A stretch of DNA of 39,943 nucleotides from Microbacteriaceae bacterium (GCA_025352325.1 JANXTR010000005.1:1-39943), one strand, 5' to 3'; positions 1-7,987 are shown, counted from the first letter of the stretch. The notes: generated from the letters alone by a model not told the origin. Program-made: numbers and translations.

Positions 1-73
1 TCAACGATGACTGGCCCTTCCGGGCCACGGCCACGACATCGTCGCGGAACTCTCTCGGATATGCCTTTGCCAT
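1..73 (-). CDS. IS3-type transposase OrfA, N-terminal fragment (runs off left edge)
   Basis: Reading the minus strand from the ATG at 73 gives 24 codons before the window ends, beginning MAKAYPREFRDDVVAVARKG. This matches the characteristic start of IS3-family OrfA proteins in actinobacteria, small helix-turn-helix proteins that bind the element ends and are made as an OrfA-OrfB fusion by frameshifting. Only the start is visible, so intactness, OrfB and the other terminus cannot be judged. It abuts a pseudogene, which fits a region scarred by transposition. Confidence 0.72.
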   Translation of the reverse strand, partial: MAKAYPREFRDDVVAVARKGQSSL

Positions 74-120
74 GATTGACATCCTTCCAGCGAGAACGAA
101 TCCTCACAGGTCAGGTGACA
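74..120 (-). mobile_element. Probable left end of the IS3-type element
   Basis: The stretch between the transposase ATG and about base 120 is the expected leader and terminal inverted repeat. Read on the minus strand it begins TGTCACCTGACCTGTGAGG, starting with the TG dinucleotide usual for IS3 ends. The opposite end lies outside the window, so the inverted-repeat partner and target duplication cannot be compared and the exact boundary is inferred. Confidence 0.35.
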
Positions 121-144
121 ACCAAACCCTGGGCAGACCCAACA

Positions 145-1130
145 TCACGATGCTGTCGTACTCGGTGGGCGGGTCCTCGTCGGCCATTCCGCGGACCTCG
201 CGCGCGAGGTTTCGACTGCGTGGAATGTGCAGCCTGTGCAGCCTCGCGTCGAGGGCACCACCGCGGTGCGGTCGTACCAGCCCTGCGCGATCCAGTACTT
301 GAGGTCGACGACTTCAACGACGGCTGCCCACTGAGGCGACGGACGGTCGCCGTTTGAGAGGCAGTCGGGTCGAGTCTCCAGAAGCGCATCAACCTGCGCC
401 AGCTCGACGCGTGTGCTGTCCGTGCGCTGGGTGCGGGTATCCAGCGTGATCGCCAAGCCGCCGACATTTCACGCGGTCACGATCGCCACGAGCACAACCG
501 CAGGCAGAACAGACGCTCGTCGCGTCAGTCGGTTGAAACCCAGCGCGAGCGTCTATGCGATCGCGATCACATAGACGTACCGTGAGGAGCTGGCGCTCTC
601 CAGCTCGCCCCCGATCCGCGAGTATCCCGTAAGCATCGCGAACAGAGGCGCGACGAGTAGCAGACGGTACGCGACCCGCCGGAACGGATCGGGAGAGCGG
701 ACGGTTTCCCGTACGGTGAAAAGGCTCCAATCTCCCAACGTGACGAATACAAGACCACCGAGGACGGCGATCAGGAACATACGTCTGAGTACCAATCGTC
801 GTAGGAGATCCACTCTCGACTGGCGACGACGGCGAGCGCCACGAACCCGACGATCAGCACGGCGATATGCACGACGGCAGGGCCGCGCTTCGACCAAAAG
901 AGATCGCCCAGCTTCCGGATCTGCGGAAGCTATCAAATAGCGGCTTCTCCGCTGACCTGGACGCCGGTGGCCCGCGCAGTTCGGTTCGCGAGCATTTCCG
1001 TAGCCAATAACCGGATCCTGTTGGCGGCTCCGGTCTGCCAGTGGGATCGCACGAAAACCACGTGCGCCTCCCGCATCGCTCTGCGAAGGCTTCGGTACGT
1101 CACAGGCAGAACGAAAGGCCAACATCGATG
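145..1130 (-). pseudogene. Decayed polytopic membrane protein gene
   Basis: No intact gene exists here, but the minus strand holds a protein-like sequence split over two frames. From about 1130 to 825 one frame reads segments such as REAHVVFVRSHWQTGAANR and, after stops at 930-935 (TAG and TGA), FWSKRGPAVVHIAVLIVGF. Near 800-820 the reading shifts frame and continues with RMFLIAVLGGLVFVTLGDW, APLFAMLTGYSRIGG and SSSRYVYVIAIA. It then passes through in-frame stops at 553-555 and 469-471 into VVEVVDLKYWIAQGWYDR and ends near 145. Hydrophobic helices alternate with an extracytoplasmic SRYVYV-type loop, as in membrane glycosyltransferase-like proteins. That family assignment is only a guess. At least four stops plus one frameshift show it is dead. 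The adjacent IS end suggests the element helped inactivate it. Confidence 0.6.
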
Positions 1131-1264
1131 GCCGCCGCATTCTCGGTGACCGGAGTCGGCGAAGGGCTTACTGCTTCAGAGGAAAAAGAGGCATTTCCAC
1201 CATAGCCATCGTGCGCGGACGGGATCGGCGCGGGTAGATTCAACTGAGAGAAGGGACTTGTAGA

Positions 1265-2236
1265 TTGAAAACCACTGCGAACATCAAGCTCCTGTGGACG
1301 GGGCGACTTCTTGTCGCTGTCTGTCTCAGTCTCGGGCTCGCTATTGCCGGCGGGCAGAGCGCCCTGGCCGCTACGCCTGCGGCGGTGGGACTTGGAGTGG
1401 CTGACAGCTACGAAGTTCTCGGTGCAACAACCGTCACTAACACGCTCGCCACCGTCGTCAACAATGGTGACGTTGGAGTCAGCCCAGGATCCGCCGTGGT
1501 CGGATTCCCGCCAGGCGTTATCAATAACGGGGTTATTCACGCAGCTGACGCTCAAGCCGAGCAAGCTCAAGCCGCGGTGGTCACCGCGTACAACGATGCC
1601 GCAGGTCGCATTCCCGACGAATCGAACATCATCGACCTCGCAGGACGCACTCTTGTACCGGGCGTGTATTCGGGTGGGGCACTTTCGCTGACCGGAACGC
1701 TCACTTTGAACGGCTCCGCCGCTTCCGTGTTCATCTTCCAGGCAGCCAGCACCTTGACCACATCATCGGCAAGCACTGTCACCTTCACTGGAGGCGCAAG
1801 TCAATGCAACGTGTTTTGGCAGGTAGGAAGCTCCGCTATCCTCGGCAGCAATTCCACGTTCGCCGGCACGATCCTCGCCCTCACATCGGTTACTGCTGAC
1901 ACTGGAGCGACGATATTGGGGCGCCTCTTTGCACGAAATGGTGCCGTCACCTTGGACACGAACACCCTCAGCAGGGCCGCCGACTGTCCTGCACGATCTG
2001 CGATCGTCGCCAGCACACCCTCCTCAGCAACTCTTGCCGCCAATGCGGCTGCCGCGGCAGCTCGGGCGGCTGCGGCGGCTCGTGCCGCAGCTCAACTCGC
2101 CCCGACAGGATTTGACGCGGCCACGCCCGCGCTTGCGTCCTTGACCCTGACCGCGACTGGCCTTCTGCTTTTGACGTCCGGGCGGCTGAGACACCGGCGG
2201 AGTCGTCGAGCCACGCCTGACAACAATTTGTCCTGA
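1265..2236 (+). CDS. Secreted DUF3494 ice-binding-type protein with LAPTG sortase signal
   Basis: A 323-residue surface protein of the DUF3494 (ice-binding/antifreeze-like) family. Residues 1-35 form a signal peptide ending ALA before ATPAAV. Residues about 40-240 carry the family beta-solenoid, with recognisable stretches such as LAGRTLVPGVYSGGALSLTG, ASVFIFQAAS and CNVFWQVGSSAILGS. A low-complexity Ala/Arg linker (about 255-276) leads to LAPTG at 278-282, a hydrophobic helix and a basic tail RLRHRRSRR. That is a cell-wall sorting signal, and the LAxTG form is typical of class E sortases in high-GC actinobacteria. The start is TTG at 1265, chosen because GAGAGAAGG lies about nine bases upstream and a stop immediately precedes it in other choices. 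TAGATT at 1235-1240 could be its -10. Family members bind ice or act as adhesins. Actual ice binding is inferred. Confidence 0.9.
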   Translation: MKTTANIKLLWTGRLLVAVCLSLGLAIAGGQSALAATPAAVGLGVADSYEVLGATTVTNTLATVVNNGDVGVSPGSAVVGFPPGVINNGVIHAADAQAEQAQAAVVTAYNDAAGRIPDESNIIDLAGRTLVPGVYSGGALSLTGTLTLNGSAASVFIFQAASTLTTSSASTVTFTGGASQCNVFWQVGSSAILGSNSTFAGTILALTSVTADTGATILGRLFARNGAVTLDTNTLSRAADCPARSAIVASTPSSATLAANAAAAAARAAAAARAAAQLAPTGFDAATPALASLTLTATGLLLLTSGRLRHRRSRRATPDNNLS

Positions 2237-2612
2237 TGCGCTGCGGGACGTACTCCGCACCGGCCAACACGATCGCGGTCGTACCCGCATGATCGAAGGA
2301 CGGCCACTCCCGGCCGTTACCGTTCAGGTCGGAGAACAGCGGCCGTCCCGTCGACCGTTGACTGAGTCAGCCGAGTCCTCGCGTGCGGCCGCGACCTGAG
2401 TAGCTTGCGGGAGGCGGTCGGGTGCGACGTCGCAGGAGGGGTTATGCGGCGAGCGGAAGTTCGACTCCGGCGGCGCTTTGTGCGTGTGGCGGTGGTCTCG
2501 GTGAGCAGCCCGATCGGCAGCAGCTTGAAGCTCAAGGAGAGGCCAATGGCGGGAGCGCAGCGACACTCGTATATGGTTCGAACTTGCTCCGAACATTCGC
2601 TGCTCCGACTCT
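2237..2612. other. Intergenic stretch without a convincing gene
   Basis: Between the DUF3494 stop and the Fic stop (the two genes converge) lie about 375 bases. Several frames are open on both strands but none has a ribosome site, recognisable domain or the third-position G/C bias of neighbouring genes. The only visible structure is the short hairpin at 2300-2317. Confidence 0.5.
2300..2317 (+). terminator. Short hairpin downstream of the ice-binding gene
   Basis: ACGGCC at 2300-2305 pairs with GGCCGT at 2312-2317 around a six-base loop, about 63 bases after the stop. There is no T tract, so its role as a terminator is uncertain. Confidence 0.3.
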
Positions 2613-3863
2613 TCAGCCACGACGGATGTTTTCGGCGTAGCCATCGAGTATTCCGAGTACTTCTTGTTGCTGCCACACACGATTTCTACGTAGTCCAGTT
2701 GACTCGTTGAGTACCCCTGCGTCGGTCAACTGTCCAAGGGCTCGGCCCGCGGACATCGCGTTCATCCCGAGCTCACTTTGCAAATATGCGGTGTTGATCA
2801 CGGGCTGCGCAATGAGGTGCGGGAGTACCCGCCAAGCTCCAGCCTGAGCGCGAAGGTTTCCGAGCCGTTCGCGGGAGCGGTGTTGCTCCTGGGCGAGATC
2901 GTCGACGAGTTTCTTGCCCGAGACCGATGCATACCGAGCCGCGCTGCTGAATCGCTTGACGATCGCGGCGGCATCTCCAGCGCGGAAGCTAGTCAGTGCC
3001 TCGAAGTACGAATCTGTGTCTCTCAGGAGCCCGGCAGAGATCGGTGCCGTCGCATTCCGGACGAGTCCTTTGCCTCGAAGTATTGCTTGAACGAGGGCTC
3101 GCCCCGTGCGTCCATTCCCATCGGCGAACGGGTGGATCGTCTCGAACTGGGCGTGTGCGATCGCCACCTGTGCGAGTACCGGCAAGTCGTCTCGCTGGAT
3201 GAACTCAAGCGTGTCAGCTATGGCGCTCTGAATGAGTCCCGCTTGTGGGCCGATGTGCTTTGCGCGACGGGGTGATCCTCGGTCGCCACCCACCCAGACA
3301 AGTTCGCTGCGGTACACCCCGGCGTGCGATTCCCAACCCGGCTGCCGCGAGAGGAGCTCACGGTGCATAGTCAAAATGCTTTGTTCGTCCAGCTGATCAG
3401 CAAGTGCGAGCGCCGCTTCCATGGCGCGCACGTTCGCGACGATGATCTTCGCGTTCTGACTCTTAGATTCATCGAGTTCCGCTAGTGCCAGCTGGCGCGC
3501 GCCAGCTGCCAGGTTTTCTATCTGTGACGACGTCGCCGACTCAGTTCTCAGGAGGATTGCGCTCATTGGTCCCAGCGCTGCGTTCCCCGACCCCAGGGTC
3601 AATGCCGCGTGAGCATCAAAATCAACTAGTGCCGTCGTGGCGTCCTCGAGATCGGCTGCGATCGGGGCAGGAAGGCGTGGCGAGTACTCAGCAATGCGTG
3701 CAGGAATCGTCGACTGATAGGGCCCGGATCCTCTTTGCCGCTCGGCCCGACTGAACTCGTCTTCCGGGTCCATCTCCCAGATGCGGTCCTCGTGCCCTAA
3801 CGCAGGCACAGGCAGGGACGACGCATCGAGAGACTCTCTCTGGGTGCTTGAATGCGTTACCAC
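2613..3863 (-). CDS. Class II Fic-domain protein with C-terminal winged helix
   Basis: A 416-residue Fic protein. Fic enzymes usually transfer AMP from ATP to target hydroxyls. The catalytic motif HPFADGNGRTGR starts at His244. Residues 112-117 read SSQIEN, matching the (S/T)xxxE(G/N) inhibitory helix motif placed N-terminally, which defines class II Fic proteins. An intact Glu116 predicts autoinhibition. Residues about 345-416 look like a winged helix (TAYLQSELGMNAMSAGRAL and AGVLNESTGLRRNR), a common tail in solitary Fic proteins that may bind DNA. No antitoxin partner is adjacent. The start is GTG at 3863, which has only a weak ribosome site. A later start is possible but would not touch the Fic core. 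A 10-bp inverted repeat directly upstream could be its own operator. It may be a toxin-like or signalling AMPylator. Targets are unknown. Confidence 0.88.
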   Translation of the reverse strand: MVTHSSTQRESLDASSLPVPALGHEDRIWEMDPEDEFSRAERQRGSGPYQSTIPARIAEYSPRLPAPIAADLEDATTALVDFDAHAALTLGSGNAALGPMSAILLRTESATSSQIENLAAGARQLALAELDESKSQNAKIIVANVRAMEAALALADQLDEQSILTMHRELLSRQPGWESHAGVYRSELVWVGGDRGSPRRAKHIGPQAGLIQSAIADTLEFIQRDDLPVLAQVAIAHAQFETIHPFADGNGRTGRALVQAILRGKGLVRNATAPISAGLLRDTDSYFEALTSFRAGDAAAIVKRFSSAARYASVSGKKLVDDLAQEQHRSRERLGNLRAQAGAWRVLPHLIAQPVINTAYLQSELGMNAMSAGRALGQLTDAGVLNESTGLRRNRVWQQQEVLGILDGYAENIRRG

Positions 3864-3871
3864 GAAATTAT

Positions 3872-3904
3872 CTTAGTAACACTTTCCATAAAACTGTTAC
3901 TAAG
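3872..3904. promoter_or_regulatory. Perfect 10-bp inverted repeat upstream of fic
   Basis: CTTAGTAACA (3872-3881) and TGTTACTAAG (3895-3904) are exact inverted copies separated by 13 bases, starting 9 bp before the Fic GTG in an unusually AT-rich patch (about 3860-3960). The size and position fit an operator for a dimeric DNA-binding protein. The winged helix of the Fic protein is a candidate. As RNA it would also form a 10-bp stem. Confidence 0.5.
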
Positions 3905-3980
3905 GAGCAAGCCTACTAACACCAATATTGTGTGATTCCACAGGCCGACAATGGCGTAGCACGATGACGATGAAAAGCCG

Positions 3981-4190
3981 TTAGCGCCCCAACGCGGCTT
4001 CGCGCCGGCGCGAGACCGCCTCCACGAGTTTGTCCAAACCATCCCGCCACAGGTCAGCGTAGGTGGTCTGGGTCATCGATGCGTCGGCGTGCCCCAGCAT
4101 CCGCTGGACGACCTTGGCGTCGGCACTCGCACCCGACGATTGCGTCGATGTGATCCCTCACATTGTGCGATGCCGTGAGTGATGACGGCA
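3981..4190 (-). pseudogene. 3' remnant of a tyrosine recombinase (phage-type integrase)
   Basis: The minus strand ending at the TAA of 3981-3983 encodes SADAKVVQRMLGHADASM followed by TQTTYADLWRDGL. This is the C-terminal catalytic box of tyrosine recombinases, with the GH motif and the nucleophilic Tyr. Just upstream, in a different frame, lies HNVRDHIDAIV (HNVR at 4156-4167), matching the HxxR box that normally stands about 20 residues earlier. A frameshift at about 4135-4145 therefore breaks the gene, and nothing of the N-terminal half remains. Only about 65 residues out of a usual 350-400 survive. It marks a former integrated element whose att site may be near the 3' end. It lies directly before the regulatory region of the sugar importer. 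Confidence 0.75.
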
Positions 4191-4240
4191 AACAGCCCAA
4201 CATCACTGGGCTATGTGATCTAAACGTTACTGAATGCCTG

Positions 4241-4271
4241 TTGCCACAAGGCGCAATGTGAGCGCTAACAT
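4241..4271 (+). promoter_or_regulatory. LacI-type operator and candidate promoter of the ytfQ operon
   Basis: TGTGAGCGCTAACA at 4257-4270 is a near-perfect palindrome centred on AGC|GCT, with one mismatch between half sites, of the shape bound by LacI-family regulators. TTGCCA at 4241-4246 and TAACAT at 4266-4271 could be -35 and -10 boxes with a long 19-bp spacer, so the operator would overlap the promoter and block it. The operator is better supported than the promoter. Candidate binders are the two LacI proteins encoded at the end of this gene set. Confidence 0.55.
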
Positions 4272-4359
4272 ATTGCCAGCACCCGATCGTTCGTGTGCGC
4301 ACCACGAGAACTGCATGCCCGACACAGCCGTCGGGACCCAAACGAGGAGGTTTGAGGAA

Positions 4360-5328
4360 ATGAAGAAGTTTCTTGTCGGCATCGCCGTCGCCAGCGCCGT
4401 TGCACTCGCACTGACGGGGTGCTCCGGCTCCGGCAGCACTGCGGGTGGAAGCGCCAAGGTCATCACCGTCGGATTCGCGCAGACCGGATCGGAGAGCGGC
4501 TGGCGCGCCGCGAACACCCAGTCGATGAAGGACGCCTTCTCGACGGAGAACGGGTTCAAGCTGATCTTCAATGCGGCGGACAACAAGCCCGAGAACCAGA
4601 TCGCCGCCGTCCACAGCTTCATCAACCAGGGCGTCGACGCGATCGTGATCGCCGCCGTCGTCACCACGGGGTGGGATGACGTGCTCAAGGAAGCCAAGGA
4701 CGCCAATATCCCGGTGATCCTCGAGGACCGCACCATCGACGCCGACCCGAGTCTCTACGCGAGCTGGATCGGTGACGACTTCAAGCAGGAGGGTGTCACC
4801 GCGGGCGCCTGGGCCGCCAAGACCCTCGGCACGACCGCGACCAGCATGGTCGTGCTGGAAGGCACGACGGGTTCTGCGCCGGCCATCGACCGGGCGACTG
4901 GATTCGGCTCGGCCATCAAGGGCACTCAGATTAAGACGCTCGACTCGCAGACCGGCAACTTCACTCGGGCCGACGGCAAGACAGTGATGGAGGGATTCCT
5001 CCAGAAGTACGGCAAGTCGATCAACCTACTGTTCGCCCAGAACGACGACATGGGTCTCGGAGCCCTTGACGCGATCAAGTCGGCGGGTCTGACACCGGGC
5101 AAGGACATCCAGATCGTCGCGATCGATGGAACCAAGGACGGCCTCACGGCTCTGTCGCAGGGTGACTTCAACTACGTCGTCGAGTGCAACCCGCTGCTCG
5201 GGGAGCAGGTCGCAACAGTGGTGAAGGACGTCATCGCCGGCAAGAAGGTCGACAAGGCCTACACCGCGAAGGACGGCGCCTTCGACAAGGACCAGGCGAC
5301 TGCCGCCCTGCCGACGCGCAAGTACTGA
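4360..5328 (+). CDS. ytfQ: YtfQ-type sugar ABC transporter substrate-binding lipoprotein
   Basis: A 322-residue periplasmic-binding-protein-like lipoprotein. Residues 1-21 are a lipoprotein signal ending LTGC, with Cys21 as lipidation site. The mature part follows E. coli YtfQ (galactofuranose-binding) closely in its landmark segments: GFAQTGSESGWRAANTQS, ENQIAAVHSFINQGVDAI, VVTTGWDDVLKEAK, GTTGSAPAIDRATGF, QNDDMGLGALDAIKSAG and LTPGKDIQIVAIDGT. The ATG at 4360 is chosen over an upstream in-frame ATG at 4234 because AGGAGG stands nine bases before it and the signal peptide starts there. It captures the sugar outside the membrane for the YtfR/YtfT/YjfF-like proteins that follow. The family suggests a furanose or other monosaccharide, while the neighbouring alpha-xylosidase suggests a xylose-containing sugar, so specificity is open. 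A 12-bp hairpin follows the stop. Confidence 0.92.
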   Translation: MKKFLVGIAVASAVALALTGCSGSGSTAGGSAKVITVGFAQTGSESGWRAANTQSMKDAFSTENGFKLIFNAADNKPENQIAAVHSFINQGVDAIVIAAVVTTGWDDVLKEAKDANIPVILEDRTIDADPSLYASWIGDDFKQEGVTAGAWAAKTLGTTATSMVVLEGTTGSAPAIDRATGFGSAIKGTQIKTLDSQTGNFTRADGKTVMEGFLQKYGKSINLLFAQNDDMGLGALDAIKSAGLTPGKDIQIVAIDGTKDGLTALSQGDFNYVVECNPLLGEQVATVVKDVIAGKKVDKAYTAKDGAFDKDQATAALPTRKY

Positions 5329-5356
5329 GTCGGGCGGCCCCATGGGCCACCCACGC

Positions 5357-5383
5357 GGCGGGGCGAGCACTGCTCGCCCCGCC
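5357..5383 (+). terminator. Perfect 12-bp stem hairpin after ytfQ
   Basis: GGCGGGGCGAGC (5357-5368) and GCTCGCCCCGCC (5372-5383) pair perfectly around the loop ACT, 28 bases after the ytfQ stop and 37 bases before the ATPase gene. There is no T tract. Such a structure between a binding-protein gene and its transporter genes commonly acts as a partial terminator or RNase block, giving more binding protein than membrane components. Confidence 0.65.
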
Positions 5384-5420
5384 ATCCCCTTCCCGCGTTC
5401 GAGCAGAAACGACGACAGCC

Positions 5421-6941
5421 GTGGTTGAGAACAATGTGTCCGTGGTCATGCGGGGCATCTCGGTCGAGTTCCCCGGAGTGAAAGCGCTCGACGGCGTCGA
5501 CTTCGCTCTGCGGTCGGGCGAGATCCACTCCTTGCTCGGCGAGAACGGCGCCGGCAAGTCGACCCTCATCAAGGCGCTCACGGGTGTCTACCCGATCGAT
5601 TCCGGACGCATCGAGGTCGCGGGTCGCGAGCGCACCTTCACCGGGACGGCCGATGCCCAAAGCGCCGGGATCGCCACCGTCTATCAAGAGGTCAACCTCT
5701 GCGCCAATCTGTCCGTCGGCGAGAACGTGATGTTGGGCAACGAGGTGAGCGGCCGATTCGGCATCGACTGGCGAGCCACCTACGCCCGAGCCCGCACCTT
5801 CCTGTCGCAACTCGGACTCGATATCGACCCACGGTCGCCGCTGTCAAGTCACTCGCTCGCGATCCAGCAGCTCATCGCGATCAGCCGCGCCGTCGTTGTG
5901 GACTGCCGGGTGCTCGTCCTCGATGAGCCCACCTCCAGCCTCGACCGCTCCGAAGTCGACCGGCTGTTCGCGGTGATGCGCCGCCTGCGCGACCAGAACG
6001 TCGCCATCCTGTTCGTCTCGCACTTCCTTGACCAGATCTACGAGATCTCGGACCGGATGACGATCCTCCGCAACGGACGGCTCGAGGGGGAGTACCTCGT
6101 CGGCGAGCTAGAACGCCCCCAACTCATCGCGAAGATGCTCGGCCGAGAACTGGTCGAGTTGGACTCCATCGGGCGCAGCTCCGAACGCGTCATCGAGCGG
6201 ACGGGTGACCCCGTGCTGCGCGTGCTCGCGCTGGGGAAGAGGGGATCCATCGAGCCGATGGATCTCGACGTCTATCCCGGCGAGGTGGTCGGGCTCGCCG
6301 GACTTCTGGGCTCCGGCCGCACCGAGCTCGCCCGCCTGATCTACGGAGCGGATCGGGCGGACCACGGGACCGTCCAGGTGCACGGCTCCACCACCCGCCT
6401 GAGCACACCGCGTCACTCGGTCGAACACCGCATCGCGTTCTCGTCGGAGGATCGTCGCGCCGAGGGGATCATCGGCGATCTCACCGTCGCCGAAAACATG
6501 GTCCTGGGTGTGCAGGCGAAGCGAGGCTGGTTTCGGCGCGTACCGCGTGCCCGCCGCGACCAGATCGTCGACCAGTACATGGACTCGTTGCAGATCCGGC
6601 CGCGCAACCCGCAGGCGCTGATCCGCAACCTGTCCGGAGGCAACCAGCAGAAGGTACTTCTTGCCCGCTGGCTCGCGACCGACCCGGTGCTGCTGATCCT
6701 GGATGAACCCACGCGCGGCATCGACGTCGGCGCGAAGGCCGAGATCCAACGCCTCGTCAGCGAGCTCGCCGAGCGCGGGCTCGGCGTGATCTTCATCTCG
6801 TCCGAGCTGGACGAGGTCGTGCGTCTCTCGCAGCGGATCGCCGTACTGCGCGACCGCCACAAGGTGGCCGACCTCGATAACCGCCAGAATGTGGACGTCG
6901 ATGACATCGTCGCATTGATCGCCAAGGAGGGCGCCGCATGA
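5421..6941 (+). CDS. ytfR: YtfR-type sugar ABC transporter ATPase (two ABC domains)
   Basis: A 506-residue tandem-domain ATPase of the RbsA/YtfR class that powers sugar import at the inner face of the membrane. Domain 1 has a canonical Walker A GENGAGKST (40-48), the Q-loop YQEVNL and Walker B VLVLDEPTSSLD. Its signature is degenerate (SLAIQQLIA). Domain 2 has the class-typical altered P-loop GLLGSGRTEL, an intact LSGGNQQKV signature and LLILDEPTRGID. The GTG at 5421 is preferred since it leaves about ten residues before GISVEFPGVKALD, as in relatives. ATG 5448 is an alternative, and no strong ribosome site is seen. The stop overlaps the next start (ATGA). A second ATPase of the same length lies at 9055. 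Confidence 0.92.
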   Translation: MVENNVSVVMRGISVEFPGVKALDGVDFALRSGEIHSLLGENGAGKSTLIKALTGVYPIDSGRIEVAGRERTFTGTADAQSAGIATVYQEVNLCANLSVGENVMLGNEVSGRFGIDWRATYARARTFLSQLGLDIDPRSPLSSHSLAIQQLIAISRAVVVDCRVLVLDEPTSSLDRSEVDRLFAVMRRLRDQNVAILFVSHFLDQIYEISDRMTILRNGRLEGEYLVGELERPQLIAKMLGRELVELDSIGRSSERVIERTGDPVLRVLALGKRGSIEPMDLDVYPGEVVGLAGLLGSGRTELARLIYGADRADHGTVQVHGSTTRLSTPRHSVEHRIAFSSEDRRAEGIIGDLTVAENMVLGVQAKRGWFRRVPRARRDQIVDQYMDSLQIRPRNPQALIRNLSGGNQQKVLLARWLATDPVLLILDEPTRGIDVGAKAEIQRLVSELAERGLGVIFISSELDEVVRLSQRIAVLRDRHKVADLDNRQNVDVDDIVALIAKEGAA

Positions 6942-7987
6942 GGAAGCTGCTGAAGCATCGGATTCTCTGGCCGATCGGCGCGCTTCTCGCCCTGGTGCTG
7001 CTGAATGCCGTCAGTCGCCCGAGCTTTCTGAGCATCACCGTTCGCGACGGCGAGCTGTACGGCTCCCTGATCGACATCCTGCGCAACAGCGCCCCGCTCA
7101 TGCTCGTCGCGTTGGGGATGACCCTCGTGATCGCGACGCGCGGAATCGATCTCTCGGTCGGCGCTCAGATGGCCATCTCGGGTGCGGTCGCCCTCACGAT
7201 CATCTCCGACTCGAAGACGCCGGGCAGCCTCGGCACCGTGGCGGTCGCGATCCTCGCCGGCGTCGCCATCACCTTCATCTTCGGACTGTGGAACGGATTC
7301 CTGGTGTCGGTGGTCGGCATCCAACCCATCATCGCGACCCTGGTGCTCATGCTGGCGGGCCGCGGCATCGCGCTGCTTATCACCGGTGGATTCATCACCA
7401 CGATCACGAGCGCGCCGTACGCGCAGATGTCGCAGGGCTACCTGATCGGCTTCCCGTTCGCCTTCTTCGTGTCGTTGGGGGCGATCCTCGTGATCAGCCT
7501 CGTTGTGCGACGGACGGCCCTCGGCGTGCTAACGGAATCGGTCGGCATCAACCCGGAGGCCAGCCGACTGGCAGGGGTTCGTTCACGCGGGATCGTGTGG
7601 AGCGTCTACGGCGTCAGCGGGCTGCTGGCGGGGGTGGCGGGCATCCTGTACAGCTCGAACATCATGGCGGCGGACGCCAATAACGCCGGCATCAACATCG
7701 AACTGGATGCGATCCTCGCGGTGGTCCTCGGCGGCACCTCGCTGGCGGGCGGCAAGTTCACCCTCGCGGGGACCGTCGTCGGGGTGTTCATCATCCAGAC
7801 GCTGACCTCGACCATCACCTTCCTCGGCGTCCCGCCCGCGGTCACCCCGGTGTTCAAGGCGCTGGTGGTCATCGTCGTCTGCCTGGCCCAGTCGAGGAGG
7901 GTGCGCGAGTGGCTCAGCCGCATCCGGCCGACTCGAACACCGACCACGACCACGACGACGCCCGTCGTCGAGAGGATCCCCGCATGA
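6938..7987 (+). CDS. ytfT: YtfT-type sugar ABC transporter permease
   Basis: A 349-residue polytopic inner-membrane permease of the BPD_transp_2 (RbsC-like) family. The conserved GIDLSVGAQMAISGAVAL segment and the C-terminal run LDAILAVVLGGTSLAGGKFT are diagnostic. It matches the YtfT half of YtfT/YjfF permease pairs and would form the channel with the next gene product. The ATG overlaps the ATPase stop by four bases, and the C-terminus ends in a short Thr/Pro-rich tail. The start is supported by AAGGAGG at 6924-6930. Confidence 0.92.
   Translation: MRKLLKHRILWPIGALLALVLLNAVSRPSFLSITVRDGELYGSLIDILRNSAPLMLVALGMTLVIATRGIDLSVGAQMAISGAVALTIISDSKTPGSLGTVAVAILAGVAITFIFGLWNGFLVSVVGIQPIIATLVLMLAGRGIALLITGGFITTITSAPYAQMSQGYLIGFPFAFFVSLGAILVISLVVRRTALGVLTESVGINPEASRLAGVRSRGIVWSVYGVSGLLAGVAGILYSSNIMAADANNAGINIELDAILAVVLGGTSLAGGKFTLAGTVVGVFIIQTLTSTITFLGVPPAVTPVFKALVVIVVCLAQSRRVREWLSRIRPTRTPTTTTTTPVVERIPA

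Noticed and set aside
2405-2710. 101-codon plus-strand open frame between the ice-binding and Fic genes
   Set aside because: It runs into the Fic coding end on the other strand, and has no ribosome site, domain or codon bias.
4234-4359. Upstream in-frame ATG giving YtfQ a 42-residue N-terminal extension
   Set aside because: It would put the signal peptide in mid-protein and overlap the operator. AGGAGG and the signal peptide both point to ATG 4360.
5184-5420. Upstream in-frame extension of the first ATPase into the ytfQ gene
   Set aside because: It would overlap ytfQ coding sequence and the 5357-5383 hairpin, and family members start about ten residues before the first strand.
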